Source: HGM11368 sp051883415 (GTDB taxonomy: Bacteria; Bacillota; Clostridia; Christensenellales; UBA3700). Taken from it: a stretch of DNA of 64,000 nt. Position 1 is the stretch's first letter, and every line of letters begins with the position of its first letter. Shown here piece after piece: positions 15,901-26,157 of the stretch. Location: contig JBJETR010000064.1 of NCBI GenBank assembly GCA_051883415.1, positions 22,165 to 86,164 of the forward strand, given 5' to 3'. Below the pieces are notes generated by a model. That model searched no databases, had not been told where the DNA came from, and was given only the letters and a program-made list of their open reading frames with translations. The translations under genes were made by a program, and so were the position numbers.

Positions 15901-18494
15901 CGATGACTAAATTTACAATCCAACTTGCAATAGCCGACATTTATATTACGACAGCCAACATATTCACTGCGGAAGGCGTAGCCTTTAGCGAGATGGATTT
16001 GTCACAAGTGCTTAGCAAGACCTTCGACAACAAAACTCTCAACAAGATTGAGGGCGCTTACGTCAAACTTTATCAAGAAGACGGCACGAGCAGATACGGT
16101 ATAGGCGCAATAGACTATTGCCGTGGAAGATCGGCGGAAACCGATAAAGTAATCCAAGAGGCATTGGAAGTCTTCGTAAAATACGAAAATAAGCATGCAG
16201 GACAGACTGTAGCTTACCTCTACGTTCAAGGTAAAGAGGACTACGAGAGCAAGAACTACGTCAAGCTCTATCCCGTTTACTTTACCGACTACGAAATAAT
16301 ACTCGACGAGGAAGGCTTCGCAACCAATCTGCCTGACAATCCTAGCAAGACGATAGAGTGTAACGTTACTATCTCCAAATATAATATGTCGGTTGACGTT
16401 GCATCGTACGTCAAATCGACCTATACCTTTGGTGACGTTATCCCTGCTACCTTTGACGTAGCGTTGCTTGACGGCTCTACGATGACCTTTGACGTGAAGG
16501 GTGGACTTGCTACTTATTGCAACGTCAATACCTACAACGTGCAGGCAGAGGCTCAAAGAGTTCATGAGGATATAGATTTTAGTATTATAACCACTAACGT
16601 AGTAGTCAATCCAAAGAAGGTCAATGCAATACCTACTATGGACGGCGAGAAAAACTTCTCTGCTAAGCGTGATTTCGACAACAGAGAACACGTATTTGCA
16701 GCGACTTACAAGGACGTCTATGGAGAGCAACAAATTGTCAACGTAGAGTTCTATCAAAACGACGCCAGAACTACTCCGTACAAAGACAAGGACGGTACTT
16801 ATATCAAGACTATTCGCAATGCCGGATACTATTACGTCAAGTTCACCACCACCGATACCAATTACACTATCGTCAATGCGGAAGAATTTGAACTTGAGAT
16901 AGTCAAAGCATTTATGGAATTGGAGCTCGGCACCAAAGAAATGGACTACAAGGGTAGAGCTATATCCTACGACTTCGTCGTCAAAGCGGATCCTGAGCTG
17001 TATAGTATGGAAGACTTTAAGTTGACTTACTACCCATATCCTTCTACCGCGGTATATGACACCGTGAATAAGAAGATAACGAGTGGCAAACCATTGTCTA
17101 CCCCTATCGCAGCAGAGAACGTCATCGACGTAGGATACTATTCGGTTACTATCGAATTTAAGGATAACGGCAACTTCTATACTCAGACCTACAACGATAG
17201 CTTGTTGGTAATCGTCAAGGCTGAGATGGAAATCATCGCCAACGACATAACGGTAGTTTACACGGGCGACGACTTTAGCTTCAATCACCAAGACGCTAAT
17301 AGCAAGTTGGTGGGCAAAAACACCGGCGTGGTATTGGCGAATACGACGGGAATTGACGACGAAAGCAACGCCGTAACCGTCATCAACGATACGCTGGTTA
17401 CTATCAATAGACGTAATGCTAATACGGGCTTAGAGGAGCCAATCACCCCTGCTACGGGTTCGTTTAGCAAAGTGGGTAGCTATAAGTACGTGTTGAAATA
17501 TGCAGGTGACGACAATCATTTGCCTTGCGAAAAGGAAGTCCAACTCATAATCGAAGAGGCTACTTTCGAAGGTATCACTTTCGAAGGCGTGACTCAAGAT
17601 TACAACGGCAGAAGAGTCAAAGTTGAGGCAATAGTGCCTGACGAATACGTGCGTACGGAGAACTATAGCATAAGCTATATCAACGGCGCTAAGGTACAAG
17701 ATACACCTTTTGAATTCGTAGACGCCAATACCTACAAAGTAAAAGTCGTGGTAAGTTTGCCTAACTACACCGATTGGGAGAAGACCGTCGAAGTCAAGAT
17801 AAATAAGGTTGATATCACCGACGTATACGTAATCTCTCCACCTGTGGTTTACGACGGTCAACCGCATAGAGCGGTATTGTCATTGGCTCCAAACTCAAAA
17901 TTGAGCTATAACGAGACGACCAAAAAGTATACCTACAACGGCTTGGACGCAATCGTTACTGCAACCGACGTAGAAGCAACTGACGTAGGTACCAAGGAAG
18001 GTAAGTACGTAATCTTGGTCAACAACTATAATAGATTAGAGCTTGCTACAACCGTATCCATTACGCCACGTGAAATAAATGAAGTATCTTATCAAGATTT
18101 GACGAACGTCAAGTTCAACACTTCTACCGACTTGAGTCAGCTAAAAGCAAGCTTTACCGACGCCAACGATGAAGTGCAGACCAATAGACTTAGATTCTTC
18201 AAGGCTGAAGGAGACGAATGGAAAGAAGTAGGTCTTAGAGAAGACGGTACTTTGCCGGTAGGTACTTATAGAGCCTACGTGGCTGCGGATGAGAACTACG
18301 ATATCAAAAACTACGTAGAGTTTACAATCGTAGCCGCTACGAGCCAAGTAGTAGATAACGATAACGATACAGTCAAGACCGACAACAAGCAAATGATGAT
18401 TATCATAGGAGCCGCAGCAGGCGGTGTGGTACTCATCGGCGTAATCGCAGGCGTTGCGATTGCAATCAAGAAGAAAAAGAAATCGGCTATATAA
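12927..18494 (+). CDS. Giant exported membrane-anchored protein, 1855 aa (GLUG/beta-helix and MBG-like Ig domains)
   Basis: N-terminal signal or anchor helix at about residues 8-30 (IIITITSIILIVSLVCALLML). Residues about 80-480 look like a right-handed beta-helix with GLUG-like turns: GVFDGNGYTIN, AINEGTIKNVTF, GGEISNCKV, GGAVGIATNGAKISNITV. The middle has Ig-like segments (VNDEGRSGIVSGS, TYNVKIDNVNP), and from about 1230 MBG-like modules (MDYKGRAISYDF, VVYTGDDFSF, VVYDGQPHRAVLSL near 1640). It ends with a membrane helix at about 1823-1848 and a KKKKKSAI tail, so it is held at the membrane with a cytoplasmic positive tail; no LPXTG is present. Its N-terminal beta-helix resembles that of the next gene, suggesting an old duplication. 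Role unknown; adhesion or surface scaffold is inference. Confidence 0.85.
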   Translation: MTNNINKRIIITITSIILIVSLVCALLMLIDKDTKQNEAVAEELLSANSTTTDGLIDGVDGKHATLAELQDKAIKAGKTLKTISTQSELESFLSSNVSTDYGALYNVSGDLTLNWEKETDNYASSNKYMRGVFDGNGYTINIRGGVGKGAFASGYAAKHIINTDPIFGGSDTAANPIYIAPSGFFVAINEGTIKNVTFSYTSKHIEPNGRDADGGSCLYNSYEHGVTPSVGIIAGLSNGGEISNCKVILKNPFVLYGTGQGGLAALTANGRFRENSAIAGGAVGIATNGAKISNITVDLQSSFSVVCRGNQNTSNSARATLTCAGGIIGNFVPIGGTTMKYCTVTGNGTMSSIAGSGNNDSKFHTFVGAAIGGTFRFTGVENWENFAMGDYPTAEITAIMSNYQGKMRYNPQKDYNNMQTNYAKLFGAIGSQTGDITGVNGMVFLFDYKTFCEANGVDGTYMDSWWMKFTLDSIGTSIYPTSTGGQVDVSFDSDNETYDIRVEAKADGFAGDMSQNPDSGYCKKLEIADGEYGNFIWEANVNRNGQTSKHIKAEEYVGGEIYLLRATDYGTMNYSFGEIADYSISSNNGLVSNKEYDSDPINEPTLVLKSKLGNSLTVNPEAYQWELLKSAEPTPIAVTNSQTFLPGTYTYRAYKMLDQEKLAYYDATNKVLARYKKSEKETFTVKMAELKYDAPNENVWLNQANIGMYIIKDKSWMFNYIEYSVDGSWSGLIPTFGVAKYVYKDNVSTGKSGRTYAFRAYVQVGTDYIQVAQSAVQVKVRIDNEKPLIEDVHYYLSDSEGTQGEEITVSDLNEWRTTPILMKYTVNDEGRSGIVSGSGHTDYVANENGTWSCSVLLKDTKTYTLSYTDATNNTVSMTYNVKIDNVNPIFNVVLSSGNKVQISGGRYYYSEALKVTYNATMGESGYDLYVSTATDDSIVGEDKRVWVMYEGALSNTGEMLVDEELNSQEIWYKLVNKQGLYEDVVVQLVNASMTKFTIQLAIADIYITTANIFTAEGVAFSEMDLSQVLSKTFDNKTLNKIEGAYVKLYQEDGTSRYGIGAIDYCRGRSAETDKVIQEALEVFVKYENKHAGQTVAYLYVQGKEDYESKNYVKLYPVYFTDYEIILDEEGFATNLPDNPSKTIECNVTISKYNMSVDVASYVKSTYTFGDVIPATFDVALLDGSTMTFDVKGGLATYCNVNTYNVQAEAQRVHEDIDFSIITTNVVVNPKKVNAIPTMDGEKNFSAKRDFDNREHVFAATYKDVYGEQQIVNVEFYQNDARTTPYKDKDGTYIKTIRNAGYYYVKFTTTDTNYTIVNAEEFELEIVKAFMELELGTKEMDYKGRAISYDFVVKADPELYSMEDFKLTYYPYPSTAVYDTVNKKITSGKPLSTPIAAENVIDVGYYSVTIEFKDNGNFYTQTYNDSLLVIVKAEMEIIANDITVVYTGDDFSFNHQDANSKLVGKNTGVVLANTTGIDDESNAVTVINDTLVTINRRNANTGLEEPITPATGSFSKVGSYKYVLKYAGDDNHLPCEKEVQLIIEEATFEGITFEGVTQDYNGRRVKVEAIVPDEYVRTENYSISYINGAKVQDTPFEFVDANTYKVKVVVSLPNYTDWEKTVEVKINKVDITDVYVISPPVVYDGQPHRAVLSLAPNSKLSYNETTKKYTYNGLDAIVTATDVEATDVGTKEGKYVILVNNYNRLELATTVSITPREINEVSYQDLTNVKFNTSTDLSQLKASFTDANDEVQTNRLRFFKAEGDEWKEVGLREDGTLPVGTYRAYVAADENYDIKNYVEFTIVAATSQVVDNDNDTVKTDNKQMMIIIGAAAGGVVLIGVIAGVAIAIKKKKKSAI

Positions 18495-18506
18495 AGGGGA
18501 GGAAGT

Positions 18507-21500
18507 ATGAATAAAATAAATAAAAAATCTCTTATAGCTTTAGTAATTGCCGTATTGGCGATAGTAACCTTGACGGGTGCAATGGCGTTGAGCTTTGCCT
18601 CTCCGTCAGGCTACACTAGCCAAGGCGACTACGGCGTTGCCAATACATCGAGCGAGATAGGCGAGAATACACCGACGCTGACGGGTAGCCTTATATATAG
18701 CTCAAGTGATTTGGTAAGTGCATTGAGTTCCGGTACGGGCGATCACGTGTTGTATAGCAACGTCACTCTCGACGCATCGTCGTTGTGGAGTAGTACGACA
18801 TCTACCGTAGGCGTGCTGGACGAAAACTTTGTCCTTGACGGAAAAGGTTATACCATCACCTTGACGGGCGCAACGAGTTTTTATAGAACCGACTATAGTC
18901 CGTCCAACTATTCGGCGATACAAAATAACTTCTCTACAACCGAGATATGTAAGGTAGCGGGCGGTCTTGCTCAAATCAACAAGGGCATTATCAAAAACGT
19001 CAACTTCGTATGGGCTAACAGCATAGATTACGGCGAGAGCCTGCAAGCAAATGACAATACCGACGCATATCAAAGTACGTCGTACGGTATGATATTCGGT
19101 ATCAATGCCGGTACTATAGACAACTGTACGCTGACGGTCAACAACTTTATGCGCGTCAATATTCGTCTTACCAACCAAAGCTGGAACTCTCACTTGCATA
19201 CCTCGGCAGTAGGTGGCTTTGCAGGCACGCTGATGGGCGGTACTATCAAAAACTCTACCGTCACCCTTAACCAAGGCATTACCGCAGTGCAACAAGGTAT
19301 CAGTTGGAGTAGTTGGGGAACAAAATATGCAGGACAAAATAAACTTTGGGTAGGCGGTTTCTGCGGAGTTGTCAACAACGGAGGCAACATCTACAACGTA
19401 ACCACCAAAGGTACGGGAAATATCCACGTAAATAGCGTAGAATCGCTATCTCAAAACCAAAACAGTATCGTAGCCGCTTCGGGTATCGTTGCGGGCTGTA
19501 ACGCAATAGCGGCTGATAGTGATTCTACTAATACAGGTAACTGGACTTCTATGGGCGGCGCCGGTACTATCAACGGCGTAATGAACTATTGGACGGGTAC
19601 CGCACGTACAATGGTAGGTGGTTCTTTCGGTGCGGAATTGGGACCTACTTCGGGTACCGTAACTACGGGAAGTAGAGATTTTACGGGACAAGGCGTAATT
19701 TGTGGACTTGCAGGTAACAATTCCAGCAACGGAGGTCCGACCGTCCACAATATCTACTATATCAATATGGACGTACCGAGTGCGGTATTTGCCAAGAACT
19801 GGAACTATTCTTCGACAGGGGATACCATTACCGGTACTACCCCTACGGGTACGGCATCTATCAAAACCACCGTCAATACTACGGTAAGTACGACTGCATT
19901 CCCTAATACCGGTACGCTCAAGATTTACTTCGACGGTACTACCGATACGGCTGAGCCTAAGGTGTCATTCGACGCACCTTACTATTCGGGAGACGGATTT
20001 ACCTTTGGCGGTGCGCAAGGTATCGTATGGAGAGTCAAGTACACTACTCCGACCGAGCCTAACAGAACGTTGGATATCTACAAGAGCGTAGGTAGCGTGG
20101 ACAACGTGGATAGTTATAAGTCTTGGAACACCGAGAGCAAGATTCCTCGAACCTTGACGGGCGACAATCAAAAGTTTGAATTTACCTTCGATACGGGTAT
20201 CGTAGCAACTTACGGTAATCCTCGCAACCCTAAACTCAATGGCGTCATTACCGATATGCCTACCGATGAGACGTATTCTAATATATATATCGCTACGGGA
20301 CACGAGTTTGACGGTAGCGGACTGTACATTCCTTCGCTTAGATTGTACTCAGACTCTGCCAAGACTAAGCTTGTAGGACAGATACAAGGCGATGAAAGTG
20401 TGTTTAAGGCTTATAAGCAAGGTGCACCGGGACAACAATACAATCTATCGGATGCTATAGACGTGGCAACTTGGGAGATATATTGCCCTGTACAAGACAG
20501 CACGTACGATATCTTGTTTACGGCTACCAACACCGAAAATATGAACGTCGTAGTCTTTAAGGAGAACGACAACTTCAGAATAAGACAAGTAACCACGCCT
20601 AAGTCGGTGACGGTATCTTATACCAACGCACCTGCCGACTTCGTTTACAATTCTTCTCCTGCGGCATTTACGGCGACTGCGAGCGGACTTGTGAGCGGAT
20701 ACGAGGCTACGCCAAATATCGAATACTATAAACTAGTAGAGGAAGAAGGCGTATGGAACGAAGTGGCTATCGTTGACAATCAAGCCGAAAATGCAGGCAA
20801 ATATAGAGCTAAAATTACTACTATGTCTTCTAGCAACTACGTGGTGGCTAATCCTGAGGAGTTGGCTATAGATTTTGAGATAACTCCTAGAGAGATAACA
20901 GTAACGCCGTTGCCTGAAGAATTGGAAGCGACTAATCCAATCTTCACCTATGACGGCTTGGAGAAGTTGCCTACGTATAGCGTATTCGGCAACGGAGTTA
21001 GCGAAGCAAGCGCCTTGATAAAGATACTCAACGTAGTCGACAACAACGTAATCAAGGTTACTTACGAGCCTTACGCTACCGAGACGACCAACGCTACCGA
21101 CGATAGATTTGTCAATGCGGGTACTTATAAGATGATATTGGAGAAGGAAAGCGGAACTATGTCTGCCAACTATAGTTTTGAAAAGACTACCTTTATCATC
21201 GAGATTGGTCGAGCAGACGTGACTATCACCGTATCGGCGGAAGAAACGATACAAGACGGCGTAATCATCAAAGAGTATAATCAAGGCTTCCAAAAAGTTG
21301 TATGGAATATTGTGAAGCCTGAAAACGGTGAAACGCCTGTCCTTAGCGAATCTTATAAAAATAATGAAAACGGTATTGCAATGGCAGACGGTGCCGCTAC
21401 GGGCGGTATGTATACCGTTACGGCAAGTATTGATATCGACAAAGGATTTAACAACAACTACAAGTACACCGTTTATGAGGTAGCCCTCAGAGTAAAACCA

Positions 21501-24500
21501 AAAGACTTTACAATCAATTGGTTCCCTAATCTGACTGCAGAGGATGTGGAAGCTAAGAAGATTGTGCCTTACGTCTCTGAGATTTACGATTACGGCAACG
21601 TAAGCAGAACGGGTATGTTCAAAGACGATGCAAGAGACGACGCTTACGATATTACCGGCTTTAAGTATATGTGGAAGGCTACCGAAGAGGGCGAGTACAC
21701 TCAAGTAAGTCAAGCGTTCAATGCAGGCTACTACGTAGTGTCGCCTATCATGGAGACCTATGGCAACTACAATATGCTTAACGGTGAGTTTGCTTTCCAA
21801 ATTACTCCTATCACCACGACGATAGAGGTAACGCCTACGAGCAAGCTTTACGGTGACGTCGATCCTGCCTTCGATTGGGCTGTTGCGGGTGGATATACTC
21901 CGTTGTTCGAAAACGACGAAGTAATACCTAACTTCCTTGCTTCCGAGCAATATTCCGCTCCGGGAACGTATGCCGTAACTTTGGCAAGCGTGGGTGGTGC
22001 TCAAGGTGTCAACTACGTGATTACGCTAATCGAAAATACCGCTCTTACTATCAACAAGAGAGGCGTGTCGATTGAGTTTGGCGTAGAGGGCGCTGTGGAC
22101 AACGTGGCAATCTACGACGGCACTATCAAGACCTTTACAACCCCTATATTTACCTATCAAAACGAGAATTTCGTAGACGCAGAGGGTAAGATGGGCGTGC
22201 AATACGAGTATTACAAGATTGACAGAACCGTTATCAACGCCAGCGAAATTCGCAATGCGGGTAAGTATAGCGTCAGCGTATTGTTGACCGAGGAAGCCGA
22301 CAAGTACTTTACCATTACTTACGGCTCGGTTGTCAACTTTATGATTGACAAGTTGACAGTAACTATCGACACCATGGATAAAGTAGTGACCTACGGCGAT
22401 GAGATAGGTGATTACACCTGGAATTATGCTGACGGAAGTGCAACCTTCGTAGCAGAAGACGGTATCGTGGTTACCCCAACTTGCAGTTACGTGCGCTACG
22501 GCAATTGCGGAACCTTCGATATCTTGGCAACTATTGCCGACAGCGTAGACGACGAGGTTCAACTTGCAGAAAACTACAACCTCGAGTTCGGCAACGTCGG
22601 ACAACTCGTGGTCAACAAGAGAGGTATCGTCGTAAAGGCTATTACCTTGCCTCTCGACAAGACTTACGACGGCACGGCTAAGGTAGTACAAGCAGTGTGT
22701 GACAACATCGTCAACGAAGACGTGCTTAACTTCACCTATACCTTCAACGGCTTGGCTCAAGCAGTAGACAAGGGTAGCTATTCTGTCAACGTCGACCTTG
22801 TTGACAACAATTATTATATCGAACAGACAACTTCCGAATTGCTCGTCATCACCGCTAGAAAAGTGGTATTGGAAGTTGACGACGTCAACTTGACGTATGG
22901 CGCAGACGTTCCGACTATTACTTGGAAATATGCAATGGGAAGTTTGCAATTCGTAGAAGATGACGGAGTGAGCGTCAACGTGGCGACCGATTATACCAAG
23001 TTTAGTGCGGTTGGCAATTATGCAATATCCGTAGAAACCAATGCAAGTGACAACTACGACGTGACTTTGCCTAACAATGCAGAAGTAGTTGTGAACGCAC
23101 TCGCTATCACGGCAACGCTAACTATGCCTGTAGAATTGGTGTACAACGGACTAGAGAAGACAATAGAAGCAAACCTCAACGGCGTGCTAGGCGATGATGT
23201 AGTTGACTTTGACGTATTCTACAACGGAGGGGCTAGCGCAATCGACGCAGGCAACTACGTAGTGACCGTTGTCAGCAACAACGCCAACTATACGATTTCC
23301 GTTGACGGCATAGACAACTTTACAATCTCGCCTAAGACTATCAAGTTCTTGACCAACGACGGCGAAAAGGGCTACGGCTCCGACATCATCGTATTTGCCG
23401 ACGGCGTAGCACCTTACGAATTGATAGACGGCACTATCGAAGATAGAGACGTAGATGACGTAATTATATCCGTGGCTTGCGACCTTGCAGAAGAGATAAG
23501 AGGTGCAACTACCCCTAATGCGATTTACGTTGTGCTTAGCGGTAGCAAGGCAGGCAACTACAATGCAGTTACCGAAACTAAGGGTAGCATCACAATAGTT
23601 AGCAACAGCCTTAGCAACGTAGTACTCGAAGAAGCGTCGAGCATATACGACGCAACCGACAAGGTAGCGGGCATCAACGTGCTCAACGTCAAGAAAGACG
23701 ACGTTACGATTACCTATAAGGATTGTAACGATATCGACGTAGCGGCTATCATCAATGCAGGTACGTATAAAGTAGTTGTCGAAGTCAAAGCCGAGGCTCA
23801 AGTCAACTATCAAGGAGATATGTCGATTGAGTTGCCATACGTAGTCGAGAAGAGAACTATCGATATCGTGGCTGTCAATACTCAATTGACCTACGGCGAT
23901 ATCAAGCCTGCTACCTTCTGGGCTTACGCAGAGGGAAGCTTGGAAATGATAGATAGTGACGCATTGGCTATTACCGTCAACGAGGCTTATAACGAGACTT
24001 CTCCTGCTGGCACGCCAATCAACGTGACCTACGTCGCACCTATCAACGACAACTATATCTTCAACTTGCCTCAAGACGTGCAAATTACCGTGGCTAAGAA
24101 GACCTTGACCTTTATCGTGGATTTGCCTACCGATGCAGTCTACGACAAGACGGCTAAAGAAGCCGGCACGGCTATTAGCGGCGTTGTCAACGGCGACGAT
24201 ATTAGCATTGACGTGTTGTACAGCGACAACGTAAATGCAGGCGAGTGTCAAGTAACCTTGCAAGTCGGCGGAACGAAAAAAGATAACTATATCTGGGACG
24301 AGTACGAAGGTTCTTTCGTCATCGCTCCTAAGCAAATCACCGTCAACAAGATGAATTTGCCTATCGACTTGGTTTACAGCGCTACCGCTAAGGTTGCTAG
24401 CGTTGAACTCAACGGCGTGATTGCAGGCGACGATGCCCAAGCTGTCATCCTATACAACGGCAATGAAGAAGCAATCAACGTAGGCGAATACGTTGTCACT

Positions 24501-25634
24501 GTCGTAGCTTCCAATGGTAACTACGAGATAGTAGGCAACTATAGTCAAAATATGACTATCGTAGCAAGAGAGTTGACGCTCGATAGCTTCGTATTCGATA
24601 GCAGTTACGTATACGACGGTACCGCTAAGACCGCGAGTGCAATCCTCAACAATATACCTGCAGAAGAAACGCAGAGCAATTTGTTCTCATTAAGATTTGC
24701 TAAAGGCGGTGAAGAACCTGCCGAGACAGCAATCAATGCGGGCGTGTATAGCGTGACTATCGTGCTAACCAGCAACAACTATACCTTGGCTGATTATACG
24801 GCAGGCTCGTTGACTATTGACAAAAAGGCTATTACCGTAGCCAGCGTAGAAGGAACGAGTAACCAATACGACGGCAACGTTAAAGTTCTTACCGTTGTAT
24901 TCGACGGCGTTGTAGACGGCGAGGTTGTAGAATACGTATACGTTGACGAAGAAGGAAACGCTATCAATCCAATCGATGCAGGTACCTATGACGGTTACAT
25001 AGCATTGGATCCAAACGGCACTGTTGCAGCCAACTACGATTTGACAAGCGTTGACCAAGTTACTTTGACTATTACCAAAGTGGCAAACGTGATAAACGTA
25101 AACGATATTACCGTTGTTGCCAACTACAATAAGTTGACTGTCAACGGCGTAAGCGGAGAGGACGTTCGTTATAGCCTTGACGGAACTAATTGGCAAAAGA
25201 GTAACGTATTTAGTGTAAGTGCAAAAAATACTTACAAAGTATACGTGAAAATTGTGGGTGACAGCAACCACAACGATAGTGAGGTTGTTAGCGTCAATAA
25301 TATCAAGACGGGTGGAGATCCAACCGTTATCAATACAAAACTCGATGCAATAGGCGATTTTGGATTTGACGATATAGCAGCGTTGAAAGAAATCGAAGAG
25401 CTAATCAATGACATTGCAGACGTCGACAAGAACGTGATTGACTCTAGCAAGCTTGGCAGCGTAAGAAATGCTTACAACACTCTCATCAATGACGCTAAGA
25501 TCGTTGTAAACGAAGCACAAAACGTTGCAGGTAAAGCGGCAGGCAGAGAAGTAGGTGCTGCTGCGGCGGCAAGCATGGCGTTGTCTTTGGGCGCAATAGC
25601 ACTAGCAATCGTCAAAAAGAAAATGTTGGCGTAA
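18507..25634 (+). CDS. Giant exported membrane-anchored protein, 2375 aa (GLUG/beta-helix plus ~16 MBG/YDG modules)
   Basis: Signal peptide at residues 1-32 (KKSLIALVIAVLAIVTLTGAMALSFA). Residues about 60-430 form a GLUG-like beta-helix region (FVLDGKGYTITL, QINKGIIKNVNFVW, GINAGTIDNCTL, GGFAGTLMGGTIKNSTV) homologous to that of the preceding gene. Residues about 710-2175 are roughly sixteen MBG/YDG-type Ig modules of two alternating kinds: YDGTAK-type (KTYDGTAKVVQA, LVYNGLEKTIEA, YVYDGTAKTASA) and TYGD-type (VVTYGDEIGDYTWNY, LTYGADVPTITWKY, LTYGDIKPATFWAY). A helical stretch (about 2255-2320) precedes a C-terminal membrane helix ending IVKKKMLA. Such modules occur in large bacterial adhesins. 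Third gene of the operon, 12 bp from its neighbours on each side. Confidence 0.87.
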   Translation: MNKINKKSLIALVIAVLAIVTLTGAMALSFASPSGYTSQGDYGVANTSSEIGENTPTLTGSLIYSSSDLVSALSSGTGDHVLYSNVTLDASSLWSSTTSTVGVLDENFVLDGKGYTITLTGATSFYRTDYSPSNYSAIQNNFSTTEICKVAGGLAQINKGIIKNVNFVWANSIDYGESLQANDNTDAYQSTSYGMIFGINAGTIDNCTLTVNNFMRVNIRLTNQSWNSHLHTSAVGGFAGTLMGGTIKNSTVTLNQGITAVQQGISWSSWGTKYAGQNKLWVGGFCGVVNNGGNIYNVTTKGTGNIHVNSVESLSQNQNSIVAASGIVAGCNAIAADSDSTNTGNWTSMGGAGTINGVMNYWTGTARTMVGGSFGAELGPTSGTVTTGSRDFTGQGVICGLAGNNSSNGGPTVHNIYYINMDVPSAVFAKNWNYSSTGDTITGTTPTGTASIKTTVNTTVSTTAFPNTGTLKIYFDGTTDTAEPKVSFDAPYYSGDGFTFGGAQGIVWRVKYTTPTEPNRTLDIYKSVGSVDNVDSYKSWNTESKIPRTLTGDNQKFEFTFDTGIVATYGNPRNPKLNGVITDMPTDETYSNIYIATGHEFDGSGLYIPSLRLYSDSAKTKLVGQIQGDESVFKAYKQGAPGQQYNLSDAIDVATWEIYCPVQDSTYDILFTATNTENMNVVVFKENDNFRIRQVTTPKSVTVSYTNAPADFVYNSSPAAFTATASGLVSGYEATPNIEYYKLVEEEGVWNEVAIVDNQAENAGKYRAKITTMSSSNYVVANPEELAIDFEITPREITVTPLPEELEATNPIFTYDGLEKLPTYSVFGNGVSEASALIKILNVVDNNVIKVTYEPYATETTNATDDRFVNAGTYKMILEKESGTMSANYSFEKTTFIIEIGRADVTITVSAEETIQDGVIIKEYNQGFQKVVWNIVKPENGETPVLSESYKNNENGIAMADGAATGGMYTVTASIDIDKGFNNNYKYTVYEVALRVKPKDFTINWFPNLTAEDVEAKKIVPYVSEIYDYGNVSRTGMFKDDARDDAYDITGFKYMWKATEEGEYTQVSQAFNAGYYVVSPIMETYGNYNMLNGEFAFQITPITTTIEVTPTSKLYGDVDPAFDWAVAGGYTPLFENDEVIPNFLASEQYSAPGTYAVTLASVGGAQGVNYVITLIENTALTINKRGVSIEFGVEGAVDNVAIYDGTIKTFTTPIFTYQNENFVDAEGKMGVQYEYYKIDRTVINASEIRNAGKYSVSVLLTEEADKYFTITYGSVVNFMIDKLTVTIDTMDKVVTYGDEIGDYTWNYADGSATFVAEDGIVVTPTCSYVRYGNCGTFDILATIADSVDDEVQLAENYNLEFGNVGQLVVNKRGIVVKAITLPLDKTYDGTAKVVQAVCDNIVNEDVLNFTYTFNGLAQAVDKGSYSVNVDLVDNNYYIEQTTSELLVITARKVVLEVDDVNLTYGADVPTITWKYAMGSLQFVEDDGVSVNVATDYTKFSAVGNYAISVETNASDNYDVTLPNNAEVVVNALAITATLTMPVELVYNGLEKTIEANLNGVLGDDVVDFDVFYNGGASAIDAGNYVVTVVSNNANYTISVDGIDNFTISPKTIKFLTNDGEKGYGSDIIVFADGVAPYELIDGTIEDRDVDDVIISVACDLAEEIRGATTPNAIYVVLSGSKAGNYNAVTETKGSITIVSNSLSNVVLEEASSIYDATDKVAGINVLNVKKDDVTITYKDCNDIDVAAIINAGTYKVVVEVKAEAQVNYQGDMSIELPYVVEKRTIDIVAVNTQLTYGDIKPATFWAYAEGSLEMIDSDALAITVNEAYNETSPAGTPINVTYVAPINDNYIFNLPQDVQITVAKKTLTFIVDLPTDAVYDKTAKEAGTAISGVVNGDDISIDVLYSDNVNAGECQVTLQVGGTKKDNYIWDEYEGSFVIAPKQITVNKMNLPIDLVYSATAKVASVELNGVIAGDDAQAVILYNGNEEAINVGEYVVTVVASNGNYEIVGNYSQNMTIVARELTLDSFVFDSSYVYDGTAKTASAILNNIPAEETQSNLFSLRFAKGGEEPAETAINAGVYSVTIVLTSNNYTLADYTAGSLTIDKKAITVASVEGTSNQYDGNVKVLTVVFDGVVDGEVVEYVYVDEEGNAINPIDAGTYDGYIALDPNGTVAANYDLTSVDQVTLTITKVANVINVNDITVVANYNKLTVNGVSGEDVRYSLDGTNWQKSNVFSVSAKNTYKVYVKIVGDSNHNDSEVVSVNNIKTGGDPTVINTKLDAIGDFGFDDIAALKEIEELINDIADVDKNVIDSSKLGSVRNAYNTLINDAKIVVNEAQNVAGKAAGREVGAAAAASMALSLGAIALAIVKKKMLA
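20600..25080 (+). repeat. MBG/YDG Ig-module array within the 2375-aa protein
   Basis: About sixteen protein-level repeats of 70-100 residues. Each ends in a pattern like A-(I/V)-(N/D)-A-G-x-Y-x-V and begins with (V/T)-Y-(D/N/G)-G or L-T-Y-G-D. The DNA copies have diverged, so the array is old rather than freshly expanded. Confidence 0.75.
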
Positions 25635-25646
25635 GGAGGAAATAAT

Positions 25647-26144
25647 ATGAAAAAGAAATTGTTGATAGCAATATTGGTATTGACTGTGGTTTTGGTGGGG
25701 GCTTTGGCAGGATGTAAGACCAAGCTCACGACCAAAGATTTCTACAACATAGCCTCCTACACTACCTCGTCATCGCAGACGAGGAGTGTATCCGTCACCG
25801 TTAATCAAGGCGAAACTTTGATTTATAGCAACGTCAACGGCGAAGTGCAAGATCCTTATAATATCGGTTTTGACAACGCAATCACGCAAAACGTTGGTAG
25901 CGGACTAAAATTTGAAAAGGCTTATTTTACCAAAGAAGTGGTTGTCAATGGCAAAGCTACTTCTAAGTACACTGCCGATATCGTAGATACTAATGCTTTC
26001 TTGGGCGCTAGTGACGCACAAAACGCAACTATCGAAGTGATTGTCAATACCGAAGCTAAGACTTTGGCTTCCACCACTATCAAATACGACGTAGTAAAGA
26101 CTTCTGCAACGTATTCGGTTGAAATCGTGGTGACTGTAGGCTAA
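25647..26144 (+). CDS. Small exported lipoprotein, last gene of the giant-protein operon
   Basis: 165-aa protein with a lipoprotein signal ending in LAGC (Cys23). The mature part (TKDFYNIASYTTSSSQTRSVSVTVNQGETLIYSNVNGEV) is beta-rich with no recognisable family. It starts 12 bp after the preceding gene with an AAGGAGG ribosome site and is followed by a strong terminator, so it belongs to the same transcript as the three giants. It may be an accessory or assembly partner at the membrane, which is inference from position only. Confidence 0.85.
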   Translation: MKKKLLIAILVLTVVLVGALAGCKTKLTTKDFYNIASYTTSSSQTRSVSVTVNQGETLIYSNVNGEVQDPYNIGFDNAITQNVGSGLKFEKAYFTKEVVVNGKATSKYTADIVDTNAFLGASDAQNATIEVIVNTEAKTLASTTIKYDVVKTSATYSVEIVVTVG

Positions 26145-26157
26145 AAACTTACCAATC

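Noticed and set aside
16002..17291. 429-codon open frame on the minus strand inside the 1855-aa gene, and many similar long frames opposite the giant genes
   Set aside because: They are antisense shadows: no ribosome site, Val/Tyr/Arg-rich unnatural composition, no recognisable motifs, and the plus-strand genes are clearly coding.
12927..25634. Sortase-anchored LPXTG proteins
   Set aside because: The C-termini have membrane helices with Lys tails but no LPXTG-like motif before them, and no sortase gene was seen in the window.
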